A stretch of DNA of 64,000 nucleotides, taken from assembly GCA_009773665.1 (NCBI GenBank), contig WSYE01000015.1, positions 1-64,000 of the forward strand, in the 5' to 3' direction. The position numbers and the translations under genes were made by a program. Positions 48,085 to 56,605 of the stretch are shown here, piece after piece (within the stretch, counting starts at the first letter, position 1; each line of letters begins with the position of its first letter). The notes below the pieces were generated by a model. The model was not told the origin of the DNA, ran no database searches, and worked only from the letters and a program-made list of their open reading frames with translations. This DNA is from Desulfovibrionaceae bacterium. GTDB taxonomy: Bacteria; Desulfobacterota; Desulfovibrionia; Desulfovibrionales; Desulfovibrionaceae.

Positions 48085-50000
48085 CTCCCCTTCTTCAGCC
48101 CTGCGTACCAGCCGCTGGCCTGCTCCAGGATGGAGTTTATGCGCCCGACCATCTTGTGGGGGTCGGACAGGTAGCCCTCCAGCAAGAGCGCCGACTCGTA
48201 CAGCTGCTCCGTGGCCTGGTCGATGAACGGGTCCTTGGGGTCCGCGCCGTAGATGGCGATCAGATTGCGCGTCAGGGCGTGGTCCGGGTTCAGCTCCATG
48301 ATCTTCTCGGGGGCCGACTCGTCCTTGTTCATCATGCGCATGAGGCGCTGCATCTGGGAGCTCATCTGACCGTCTGCGGCCACCAGGCAGGAGGGGCTGG
48401 ATTTCAGGCGCTGCGAGCCGCGCACGTCCTTGATGCGATCGCCCAGTACTTCCTTCATGCGGGCCAAGAGCCCCTCGAACAGAGTGGTCTCTTCGAGAGT
48501 CAGCGCAGCCGGAGCCTCGCCAGTGTCCGGAGCGTCGTCGAACCCGGCAAGGTCCTTGGCCTGGGCCTGCTCGGCGGCCTTGAAGGCGAACTCCTTGAAG
48601 TCGCCGATGGATTCCAGCACGAACTCGTCCACCGGCTCGTACAGGTAGAGCACCTCAATGCCCTTGCGCCGGAAGATTTCCAGGTGGGGGTTCATGTCCA
48701 GGGCCTCGCGGCTGGAACCCGACAGGTAGTAGACGGTCTTCTGGCCGTCTTTCGCGCGGGTGACGTAGTCGGCCAGGCTGGTCAGCTTGTCCGGGCCGTC
48801 CAGGGCCGAGGAGTCGAAGCGCAGCAGCTCGGAATAGGCCTCGCGGTTCAGGAAGTCGGAGTAGCCGAGCTTGAAGATCTTGGCGTGCTCCTTCCACTGG
48901 GCCGCGTAGCCCTCGGGGTCGGAGGAGGCCTTCTTGCGAAGACGCGAGAGGATCTCCTTGGTGACGGCCTGGGCGATGCGGCGCAGCATGGCGTTCTGCT
49001 GCAAGGTCTCGCGGCTTAAGTTCAGCGGCAGGTCCTCGGTGTCCACCACGCCCCGGCAGAAGCGCAGGTACTCGGGCAGGAGCTCGGTCGCATCCTTGGC
49101 GATGAGCACCCGGCGCACGTAGAGGTCCAGGCCGCGCTCAAGCTTCTGGAAGCCCAGGAACTCCTCGGACTTGGCGGGCACGAACACCAGGGCCGAGAAC
49201 TGCACCGGCGCGTCCACGTTCATGTGGATGGTCTCGATGGGGGCCTCAGGGTCGTGGGTCAGGAAGGTGTAGAACTCCTTGTACTGCTCGGCGGTCACGG
49301 AGGTCTTGGGCTCACGCCACACCGCCGGGACTGTGTTCACCCGCTCGCCGTCCACAAGGATGGGGAAGGAAATAAAATGGGAGTGGCGGTTGATGATGTC
49401 CTTGATGACGGCGGGGTCGGCGTATTCCTTGGCGTCGTCCTTCAGGTGGATCTCCAGGGAGGAGCCGCGCGTCACCTCGCCCTCGGCCTGGATCAGCTCA
49501 TAGCCGCCCAGGCCGTCGGACACCCAGACCCAGGCCGCTTCGCCAGACTCGGGGGTCTCTGCGGACTTGGTGGTCAGCACAACCTGGCGCGCCACCATGA
49601 ACACCGAGTAGAAGCCCACGCCGAAGCGCCCGATGATGGAGCTGGCCTTGGAGGCGTCGGAGCCCAGGGCGTTCAGGAAGTCCTCGGAGCCGGAGTGGGC
49701 GATGGAGCCGATGTTCTCCACCAGCTCGATCTCGGACATGCCGATGCCTGTGTCGGCGATGGTCAGCACGCCGTTTTCCTTGTCCGTGGTGATGCGGATC
49801 TCCAGGGGCAGTTCGGCGTCTGCCACGGCGCTGCCGCTGCTCTGCCTGAAGCGCAGCTTCTCCAGGGCGTCGGAGGCGTTGGAGATCAGCTCGCGCAGGA
49901 AAATTTCTTTATTGGTGTAGACGGAATGCGTAATGATATCGAGCAATTTGACGATGTCGGCCTTGAACTCGCGCTTCGTGACCTTCTCGTTTTCAGACAT
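48081..50000 (-). CDS. htpG: Molecular chaperone HtpG (Hsp90 family)
   Basis: IFLRELISNASDALEKLRF...TIADTGIGMSEIELVENIGSIAHSGSEDF...IIGRFGVGFYSVFMVA; full length. Confidence 0.96.
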   Translation of the reverse strand: MSENEKVTKREFKADIVKLLDIITHSVYTNKEIFLRELISNASDALEKLRFRQSSGSAVADAELPLEIRITTDKENGVLTIADTGIGMSEIELVENIGSIAHSGSEDFLNALGSDASKASSIIGRFGVGFYSVFMVARQVVLTTKSAETPESGEAAWVWVSDGLGGYELIQAEGEVTRGSSLEIHLKDDAKEYADPAVIKDIINRHSHFISFPILVDGERVNTVPAVWREPKTSVTAEQYKEFYTFLTHDPEAPIETIHMNVDAPVQFSALVFVPAKSEEFLGFQKLERGLDLYVRRVLIAKDATELLPEYLRFCRGVVDTEDLPLNLSRETLQQNAMLRRIAQAVTKEILSRLRKKASSDPEGYAAQWKEHAKIFKLGYSDFLNREAYSELLRFDSSALDGPDKLTSLADYVTRAKDGQKTVYYLSGSSREALDMNPHLEIFRRKGIEVLYLYEPVDEFVLESIGDFKEFAFKAAEQAQAKDLAGFDDAPDTGEAPAALTLEETTLFEGLLARMKEVLGDRIKDVRGSQRLKSSPSCLVAADGQMSSQMQRLMRMMNKDESAPEKIMELNPDHALTRNLIAIYGADPKDPFIDQATEQLYESALLLEGYLSDPHKMVGRINSILEQASGWYAGLKKGS

Positions 50001-50096
50001 GTCTCAACCTCTTCTTCTGCTTTTGTTTGGTTCTTTCCGTGCGAACGGTTGCGCCTGACGATTCTGGCCTGCCCGACCGGCAGGGCGGAACTAGCC

Positions 50097-50315
50097 TCAG
50101 GAGAAGCCGCCCGGAGTGCACCCGGTGGGAAACGGACCGGGGGCGAAAGGCGTGGCCGCACCCTTGTCCGACGTCTGGCCGCACACCGGCGACAGGATTC
50201 GCAGGGCGCCGGGCTTGCCGCACACGGGGCAGACAGGGGCCTCGGTGGCGGTGGCGCTCATCAGTTCCTCGAAACGGCTGGCGCACGCGGCGCATTGGTA
50301 TTCATAGAGGGGCAT
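50097..50315 (-). CDS. FmdB-family zinc-ribbon protein
   Basis: MPLYEYQCAACASRFEELMSATATEAPVCPVCGKPGALRILSP. Confidence 0.88.
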   Translation of the reverse strand: MPLYEYQCAACASRFEELMSATATEAPVCPVCGKPGALRILSPVCGQTSDKGAATPFAPGPFPTGCTPGGFS

Positions 50316-50495
50316 GACGGGTCTCCTGGCTGAGATGTGTAGTCAACCGAGTACCTTAAACAGCGTTGCCGCCCTGTCAAGGCCCAGCCCCTGATTGGCC
50401 TTTCCGGGCACCCGTCAGGCCGCGCCCGAAGTGGTGTTGACCGCCAACGGGCCGGAGCATATATGAAATAGGATGTTCATTCTCTCCCGAAGGCC

Positions 50496-50523
50496 TTGAC
50501 CGCTTCCGGGGTGTGATTATTGT
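50496..50523 (+). promoter_or_regulatory. Candidate promoter of the hsp20 operon
   Basis: TTGACC-N16-TATTGT about 40 nt upstream of the first hsp20 ATG; weak consensus match. Confidence 0.35.
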
Positions 50524-50564
50524 AAACTTTTACGACGCAACTACTCAGAAAGGAGGACAAAAGC

Positions 50565-50981
50565 ATGGTCATAGACTTCAGTCCGTTCTTCGGACAGCAG
50601 ACGCCGCTCGACCGGATCTTCGAGGCTTTCTGGTCGCCTTCCATGTCCATATCCCAGCGCCCCTACGCCTATCCTCCCGTGAACATCTCCGAGGATCAGG
50701 AGAACATCACCGTGCGCTGCGAACTTCCCGGCATGGACATCTCCGAGATCGACCTGACGCTCACCGAATCGTCGCTGGTGGTCAAGGGCGAACGCCAGCC
50801 CGCCAAGGGCAAGTACTACCGCCAGGAGCGCCCCACCGGCGCGTTCCAGCGGGTGGTGAACATCCACTCCCCCATCGACCGCGAACGCGTGACCGCCAAG
50901 ATGAAGGACGGGCTGCTGGAAGTGGTTATCCCCAAGTCCGAATCGTCCAAGCCAAAAAAAATCTCCATCGATATCGCCTGA
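50565..50981 (+). CDS. Hsp20/alpha-crystallin small heat-shock protein 1
   Basis: VNISEDQENITVRCELPGMDISEIDLTLTESSLVVKGER...DGLLEVVIPKSESSKPKKISI. Confidence 0.93.
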   Translation: MVIDFSPFFGQQTPLDRIFEAFWSPSMSISQRPYAYPPVNISEDQENITVRCELPGMDISEIDLTLTESSLVVKGERQPAKGKYYRQERPTGAFQRVVNIHSPIDRERVTAKMKDGLLEVVIPKSESSKPKKISIDIA

Positions 50982-50999
50982 TAGCGGAGGAACAGAACA

Positions 51000-51365
51000 A
51001 TGATCGAAGAAACCAGGACCGAGGAAAAGGGCCTGCCCCGCGCCAAGCCCGCCACCGACATCGTGGAGACCGCCGACGGCTTCTACATCTATATGGATAT
51101 TCCTGGCGTCTCCAAGGAATCCCTGATTATCGACCTGAACGAGGACGAGATCAAGGTGTCCGGCAGGACCGCGTACCCCTCGCCCGACGGCGAGAAGCTG
51201 ATCCATGTGGAGTTCGGCAACGGCGAGTACTACCGGGGCTTCACCCTGTCGCACATCGTGGACAAGGCCCGCATCAAGGCCAACGTGAAGAATGGCGTGC
51301 TGGAGCTGCATCTGCCAAAAGCCGAGAAAGCCCAGCCGCGCAAGATCGACATCCAGATGGGCTAG
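51000..51365 (+). CDS. Hsp20/alpha-crystallin small heat-shock protein 2
   Basis: TDIVETADGFYIYMDIPGVSKESLIIDLNEDEIKVSGRT...NGVLELHLPKAEKAQPRKIDI. Confidence 0.9.
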   Translation: MIEETRTEEKGLPRAKPATDIVETADGFYIYMDIPGVSKESLIIDLNEDEIKVSGRTAYPSPDGEKLIHVEFGNGEYYRGFTLSHIVDKARIKANVKNGVLELHLPKAEKAQPRKIDIQMG

Positions 51366-51390
51366 CAGCCTGCTGTAAACGGAGGTACGT

Positions 51391-51840
51391 ATGCTGGAAC
51401 AATTCTTCCCCGCACTGCGCAAAAGCGACCCGGCCGGAAGGTTCCCATCCCCCTTCGAGGCCATGGAACGCATGATGCGCGAACCCTTTTCGGGTTTTGC
51501 AAACATGAAGGACATCACTCCCTCGGTTGATGTCATGGAGACCGGGAGCGAAGTGCTGGTGAGCGCCGAACTGCCCGGCGTGGAACCCAAGGACGTGGAG
51601 CTGACCCTGGACAATGGCGTGCTGACCATCCGGGGCCGCAAGGGCGAAACCAGCGAACACAAGAACGGTGAGACCGTGCTCGCGCGCGAGATCCGCTACG
51701 GCAGCTTCACCCGCTCCCTGGCCATGCCGAGCGGAGTGCTGGCCGACAAGGCGTCAGCCAGCTTCGACAAGGGGGTGCTGAAGATCACCATCCCCAAGTC
51801 CGAGGACGCCAAACCGACGCGCGTGCCCATCGGGAGCTAG
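51391..51840 (+). CDS. Hsp20/alpha-crystallin small heat-shock protein 3
   Basis: PSVDVMETGSEVLVSAELPGVEPKDVELTLDNGVLTIRGRKGE...KGVLKITIPKSEDAKPTRVPI. Confidence 0.93.
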   Translation: MLEQFFPALRKSDPAGRFPSPFEAMERMMREPFSGFANMKDITPSVDVMETGSEVLVSAELPGVEPKDVELTLDNGVLTIRGRKGETSEHKNGETVLAREIRYGSFTRSLAMPSGVLADKASASFDKGVLKITIPKSEDAKPTRVPIGS

Positions 51841-51947
51841 TGTTGCGTCCTCAAAATCCGTCCATACGGATTTTCAAGACAAACAGCCAAAACCATTTGT
51901 TTTAATTTTGAAAAACATATTCATGTTTTTCAAAATCGAGACACTAG
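51837..51947 (-). repeat. 111-bp CTAGTGT palindromic element, copy 4 (reverse orientation)
   Basis: Reverse complement CTAGTGTCTCGATTTTGAAAAACATGAATATGTTTTTCAAAATTAAAACAAATGGTTTTGGCTGTTTGTCTTGAAAATCCGTATGGACGGATTTTGAGGACGCAACACTAG; CTAG at both ends; overlaps the hsp20 TAG stop. Confidence 0.88.
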
Positions 51948-51999
51948 TGCCGATTTCTTGAAAAGCACGAACATGCTTTTCAGGATAACAGCAGCAAGT
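51944..51999 (+). repeat. Partial tandem copy of the CTAGTGT element
   Basis: CTAGTGCCGATTTCTTGAAAAGCACGAACATGCTTTTCAGGATAAC; shares the CTAG of the preceding copy and has the same hairpin layout. Confidence 0.6.
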
Positions 52000-52007
52000 A
52001 CAGAGTT

Positions 52008-52047
52008 CGTGTCCCCCCAATACTTATATATGTATTGGGGGGACACG
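52008..52047. repeat. Perfect 16-bp-stem hairpin CGTGTCCCCCCAATAC-TTATATAT-GTATTGGGGGGACACG
   Basis: Read directly from the sequence; perfect complementarity of both arms. Confidence 0.9.
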
Positions 52048-52205
52048 ACTTTCATTTTCTACTCACACGCCTGGACGAAGAAGATTTCAGCGTTTGCGCT
52101 GAATGCGGATGCGACATCCCCTTGGGCAGACTTCTGACAATGCCAGAGGCTCCCAACTGCGTAAATTGTGCCGAAGGACGACACTTCAACCAGGAATTAT
52201 TTCAG
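52047..52205 (+). pseudogene. Truncated DksA/TraR-family C4 zinc-finger fragment
   Basis: HDFHFLLTRLDEEDFSVCAECGCDIPLGRLLTMPEAPNCVNCAEGRHFNQELF; only the C-terminal zinc-finger part is present. Confidence 0.75.
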
Positions 52206-52214
52206 TCACACGTG

Positions 52215-53816
52215 TTATTCGTACTCTCTTTCAGTCATGAAACGCACATTTTTCCATTTTTCAAGAATACACTTCAAGTTCCAATCACTACTCGCCAGAT
52301 ATGCAAGCTTATTCTCTGTATCAGTAAACAAATACCGAGAGTTATCGCTTTCAAACTCTTTCTTAGTCTTCTCACTATCGAAATGAAGCCACCGTGCTGA
52401 CACATAATCAACATGGTCGCAAAAAATTTCAACATTATATTCTCTTGCCAGACGCTCAATGGTCACATCAAACTGCAACTCACCAACAGCACCCAAAATA
52501 TATTCATTCCCTTGAACTGGCCGAAAAAGTTGCACTGCCCCTTCCTCAGCTAATTGATGCAACCCTTTTTGCATCTGCTTTGCCTTGAACGGCTCCTTCA
52601 ACCTGACCCTACGGAAGAGTTCTGGCGCAAAACTTGGGATGCCTGTAAATTTAAGCAATTCCCCTTCTGTAAAAGTATCACCGATCTTAATCGTTCCATG
52701 GTTGTGTATCCCAATGATATCTCCCGGCCAGGCCTCCTCGACCAGAGTTCTGTCTTGAGCCATAAATAAAATGGGATTGGCAATCGTAATATTTTTCTGT
52801 TGCCGATGATGACGGACTTTCATCCCTCTCGTAAAATGACCAGAGCATACACGGAGAAATGCGAGACGATCTCTATGCGCTGGGTCCATATTGGCTTGAA
52901 TTTTGAAAATAAACCCTGAGAATGTCAATTCATCTGGTGAAACACTGCGAGTTGTCGTTGGCCTGACCAATGGAGCGGGAGCAATGTCAACCAACGCATC
53001 AAGGAGTTCTTTAACGCCGAAATTGTTCAATGCACTGCCAAAAAATACTGGGGTTTGGCTTCCCTTAAGATAGTCACTAAGTATAAATGGCGAGGCGGCA
53101 CCCTCAAGGAGGGCGACATCCTCTCTCAACCCCTCTGCCTGAGAACCCAGCAAACTCTCTAGAGCAGGGTCTGACAGACCGAATGTCGAAAATACATCAT
53201 CTTCAGAACATATCTTCCCAGGAGAAAACAAACAGAGCTCTTTACGATATATGTTATATGTCCCTCTAAAGTCTTTCCCCATCCCTATTGGCCAAGTCAT
53301 CGGCGCACACTCGATCTGAAGCAAGTCCTCGATTTCAGACAATACACTAAATGGAGGCATACCTTCTCGATCGAGCTTATTTATGAATGTCAATATCGGA
53401 GTATTGCGCATTCTACATATTTCCATAAGCCTTTTCGTTTGCGTCTCCACACCTTTCACATGATCAATAACCATAATGACGCTGTCTACCGCAGACAAAA
53501 CTCTGTATGTGTCTTCAGAGAAATCTTTGTGTCCAGGCGTATCAAGAAGATTGATTTCTGTATCTCTATAACTGAATCTCATAACCGAGCTCGTAACAGA
53601 AATTCCTCTTTCTTGCTCAATCGCCATCCAGTCACTCGTCGCATGCTTTGATGTCTTGCGCGATTTCACTGCTCCAGCCATCTTAATCGCACCACCAAAC
53701 AGCAACAGCTTTTCAGTCAATGTTGTTTTACCCGCATCAGGATGGCTGATTATTGCAAATGTTCTTCTGCGAGAAATTTCACTCTGAATTCTCTTAGTCT
53801 TCAATATATCTGACAT
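52215..53816 (-). CDS. prfC: Peptide chain release factor 3 (RF3)
   Basis: [107 protein letters not shown]. Confidence 0.92.
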   Translation of the reverse strand: MSDILKTKRIQSEISRRRTFAIISHPDAGKTTLTEKLLLFGGAIKMAGAVKSRKTSKHATSDWMAIEQERGISVTSSVMRFSYRDTEINLLDTPGHKDFSEDTYRVLSAVDSVIMVIDHVKGVETQTKRLMEICRMRNTPILTFINKLDREGMPPFSVLSEIEDLLQIECAPMTWPIGMGKDFRGTYNIYRKELCLFSPGKICSEDDVFSTFGLSDPALESLLGSQAEGLREDVALLEGAASPFILSDYLKGSQTPVFFGSALNNFGVKELLDALVDIAPAPLVRPTTTRSVSPDELTFSGFIFKIQANMDPAHRDRLAFLRVCSGHFTRGMKVRHHRQQKNITIANPILFMAQDRTLVEEAWPGDIIGIHNHGTIKIGDTFTEGELLKFTGIPSFAPELFRRVRLKEPFKAKQMQKGLHQLAEEGAVQLFRPVQGNEYILGAVGELQFDVTIERLAREYNVEIFCDHVDYVSARWLHFDSEKTKKEFESDNSRYLFTDTENKLAYLASSDWNLKCILEKWKNVRFMTEREYE

Positions 53817-54387
53817 TTGCAACACACCTCTATGGCTATGACTTGGCGTTATGGAGCAACAAACAAAAACAGCACGCACTCGAATGCATGCTTAAGTCGT
53901 TATGGCACTGGAAAATCAGGGATTAACAGATAAAAACGAGGAAACCAGCTGCGAGGTTGAGAAAGCTATCAATTTGTACCGCATATTTTCACCTACTAAA
54001 ATCAAATCACGATGTCCAGTGACATAACAGCCATGTCATACGCTGCTGGCGAACGTGACCCGACTGTACTGCCCTCGCCCGGTTAGCCAGCGTGAAAGAC
54101 GGCCCTGACAAACCCCACGGGAGAGTCGCCGTGCGTCCGCTTTCCGTCAGTCGGCCTGTCTGCACGCAAGTCGGCAGTTATGGTCGATGAGGTAATCTCT
54201 CTGAAAGACTGACGACTTATGTTGACGCCGCGACCAGACGCGAAACACCCGTTCAGGCCGGGCCGGGAGAACATACCGGCCCGATAGTTTTGCTGCGACG
54301 CGCAAACGTCACGCGCCGCCGCTGGACAACACGCCGGATTTATCGCATAGGATCATCAAGAATATTTATTGCAGTGAGATACCAGCA

Positions 54388-54630
54388 ATGAGCACCAGCG
54401 CGTACCACGTCGTCCTGACCAGAAACGAAGTCGGCTTCTTTGCCCACTGTCCCAGCGTGACCGGCTGTCATGGCCTTGGAGACACTCCCGAAGAGGCCCT
54501 GGCCGGTTTCAAGGCGTCCCTGGAATTCTACGTCCAGACCCTGCCGGACGCCCAGGGCCGCGACCTGCTGAAAAACGTGAACCTCGGCCTGCACGAAGGG
54601 CTTTCCGGCCATTGCGCCCAGGCACGCTGA
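54388..54630 (+). CDS. HicB-like antitoxin-family protein (no adjacent HicA seen)
   Basis: YHVVLTRNEVGFFAHCPSVTGCHGLGDTPEEALAGFKASLEFYVQTL; HicB/UPF0150 fold pattern. Confidence 0.65.
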   Translation: MSTSAYHVVLTRNEVGFFAHCPSVTGCHGLGDTPEEALAGFKASLEFYVQTLPDAQGRDLLKNVNLGLHEGLSGHCAQAR

Positions 54631-54906
54631 GTCAGCCACCGGACTGTCAGGCCCGAACCCGCGTAACACCCTGGCCGAATCTAGCGTATTGCTTGCGCTC
54701 CCCGTGCCCGGCGTGATCATTTCCCGCCCTGGAGATCCCCGGGAGCAGCGGCCACACACTGCGAACGCCTGCGCCCCTGATCGCGCCCCAACCTTTCCGG
54801 CTCCGGTTTGCAATGCCGGGTCATTTATCCTATCCTGACGTTTCCGGTTTGCCGCGATTCCTCCCGTCCGGCCCCGGAATATTCTGTTTCACCCGAGGAT
54901 ACCGGC

Positions 54907-55767
54907 ATGCAGCTTCTCGACGGGAAGGCTACCGCACTCTCCATCCGCCAGGCACTCGCCACGGATGTCGAACGGCTTCAGAAAATCCACGGACGCGCCC
55001 CGCATCTGGCGGTGGTCCTGGTAGGCGATGACCCCGCCTCCCAGGTCTACGTCCGCAACAAGGAGCGCGGCTGCGCCGAGGCGGGCATCACCTCCAGCGC
55101 CCACCGCATCGACGCGGACGTCAGCCAATCCTCCCTGGAGGCGCTGGTCCGCGAACTGAGCGCCAACGACGAAATCGACGGAATCCTGGTGCAGGCCCCC
55201 CTGCCGCGCCATCTGGACCTGCTGGCCGTGCAGTCCCTGGTGGACCCCGACAAGGACGTGGACGGGTTCCATCCCGTCAACGTGGGCAAGCTGTGCATCG
55301 GGCTGCCCTGCCTGATGCCCTGCACGCCCGCCGGTGTCATGGCACTTCTCAAGCATTACGACATCTCCTGCGCAGGCAAGAAGGCCGTGGTCATCGGCCG
55401 CTCCAACATCGTGGGCAAGCCCATGGCCCTCCTGCTGGCCAGGGCGGAACCCATGGCCAACGCCACTGTTACCATCTGCCATTCGCGCACGCCCGACCTC
55501 GTGGGCGAGTGCCGCTCAGCCGACATCCTGGTGGCGGCCATCGGTCGGGCCAAGTTCGTCACCCGCGAGATGGTCAAGCCCGGCGCGGTGGTGGTGGATG
55601 TGGGCATCAACCGCACTGAGCAAGGCCTGTGCGGCGACGTGGACTTCGAAGCCGTGAAGGACCTGGCCTCGGCCATCACCCCCGTGCCCGGTGGCATCGG
55701 CCCCATGACCATCGCCATGCTGCTGGCCAACACCGTGAAGGCCTACACCTGGCGCATGGAGCGCTAA
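54907..55767 (+). CDS. folD: Methylenetetrahydrofolate dehydrogenase/cyclohydrolase FolD
   Basis: [23 protein letters not shown]...[14 protein letters not shown]...[20 protein letters not shown]...[21 protein letters not shown]. Confidence 0.96.
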   Translation: MQLLDGKATALSIRQALATDVERLQKIHGRAPHLAVVLVGDDPASQVYVRNKERGCAEAGITSSAHRIDADVSQSSLEALVRELSANDEIDGILVQAPLPRHLDLLAVQSLVDPDKDVDGFHPVNVGKLCIGLPCLMPCTPAGVMALLKHYDISCAGKKAVVIGRSNIVGKPMALLLARAEPMANATVTICHSRTPDLVGECRSADILVAAIGRAKFVTREMVKPGAVVVDVGINRTEQGLCGDVDFEAVKDLASAITPVPGGIGPMTIAMLLANTVKAYTWRMER

Positions 55768-55778
55768 AAGGCGGCGCG

Positions 55779-56312
55779 ATGGCACGTGTTTTCCAGACAT
55801 TCGCGACCGCAGCGCTGGCCCTGCTCCTCTGGAGCGGGGCCGGGTTCGCGGCCAGCCTCACCGTGGCAAGCCCGGCCTTCAAGGACGGCGACAAGATGCC
55901 CCGGTCGGCGGGATGCGAGGGGGGGGACCACTCCCCGACGCTCAGCATACACGGAGCCCCGGCAGGGACGAAAACCCTGGCCATCCTCATGACCGAGCAG
56001 GATTCGACGAAACCAGGCACTGCCTTGTGGATGGCCTACAACATCCCGGGAACCACGGCCACCCTGCCCGAGAACCAGCCCCGCACCCGCCAGATGAAGG
56101 GTGAAGGCCTGCAACTGCAAGGCCCCGGAGGCAAGATGGGCTACAGCGGCCCCTGCCCGCCCACGGGACTGACCCGCCGCTACGTCATTGAAGTGTTCGC
56201 GCTGGACGACGCCCTGGACCTGCCTGAGAACGCCACCAAGCAGGAGTTCCTGCTGGCCGTGGAGGGCCACATCCTGGCCAAGGGCAAGCTGTCCGGAAAA
56301 TTCAAGAAATAG
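55779..56312 (+). CDS. YbhB/YbcL (Raf kinase inhibitor-like/PEBP) family protein, secreted
   Basis: Signal peptide; SPAFKDGDKMPRSAGCEGGDHSPTLSIHGAPAGTKTLAILMTEQDS...GYSGPCPPTGLTRRYVIEVFALDD. Confidence 0.88.
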   Translation: MARVFQTFATAALALLLWSGAGFAASLTVASPAFKDGDKMPRSAGCEGGDHSPTLSIHGAPAGTKTLAILMTEQDSTKPGTALWMAYNIPGTTATLPENQPRTRQMKGEGLQLQGPGGKMGYSGPCPPTGLTRRYVIEVFALDDALDLPENATKQEFLLAVEGHILAKGKLSGKFKK

Positions 56313-56605
56313 CCTGATTTCCCGAATGGCCTGCACGGTCTGGCCTGTTCCTGTCAGCCGGACCGCCGGGTTGTCCCATGTCGGCCACATCGGCCCGGCT
56401 GTGCGGCCTTCGCATCCCCGGTTGATTCTCTTTTCCCGGAGTGATTCCCGCGCCCCTCCACGCCAATACAGGCGACGATTGTCGGCGAGGTATCCACTCC
56501 GCCTCGCCGGAGCCATTTCTTGACAAACACGCTCCCTAGCGCCGATAGAATTTCCATGCTTGCAAATCATCCCGGCGTTTGCCTCCGGCAGTAAACCTCT
56601 ATGCC

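Noticed and set aside
7663-51999. CRISPR array interpretation of the recurring palindromes
   Set aside because: Copies are dispersed tens of kb apart, not regularly spaced, and no cas gene is seen.
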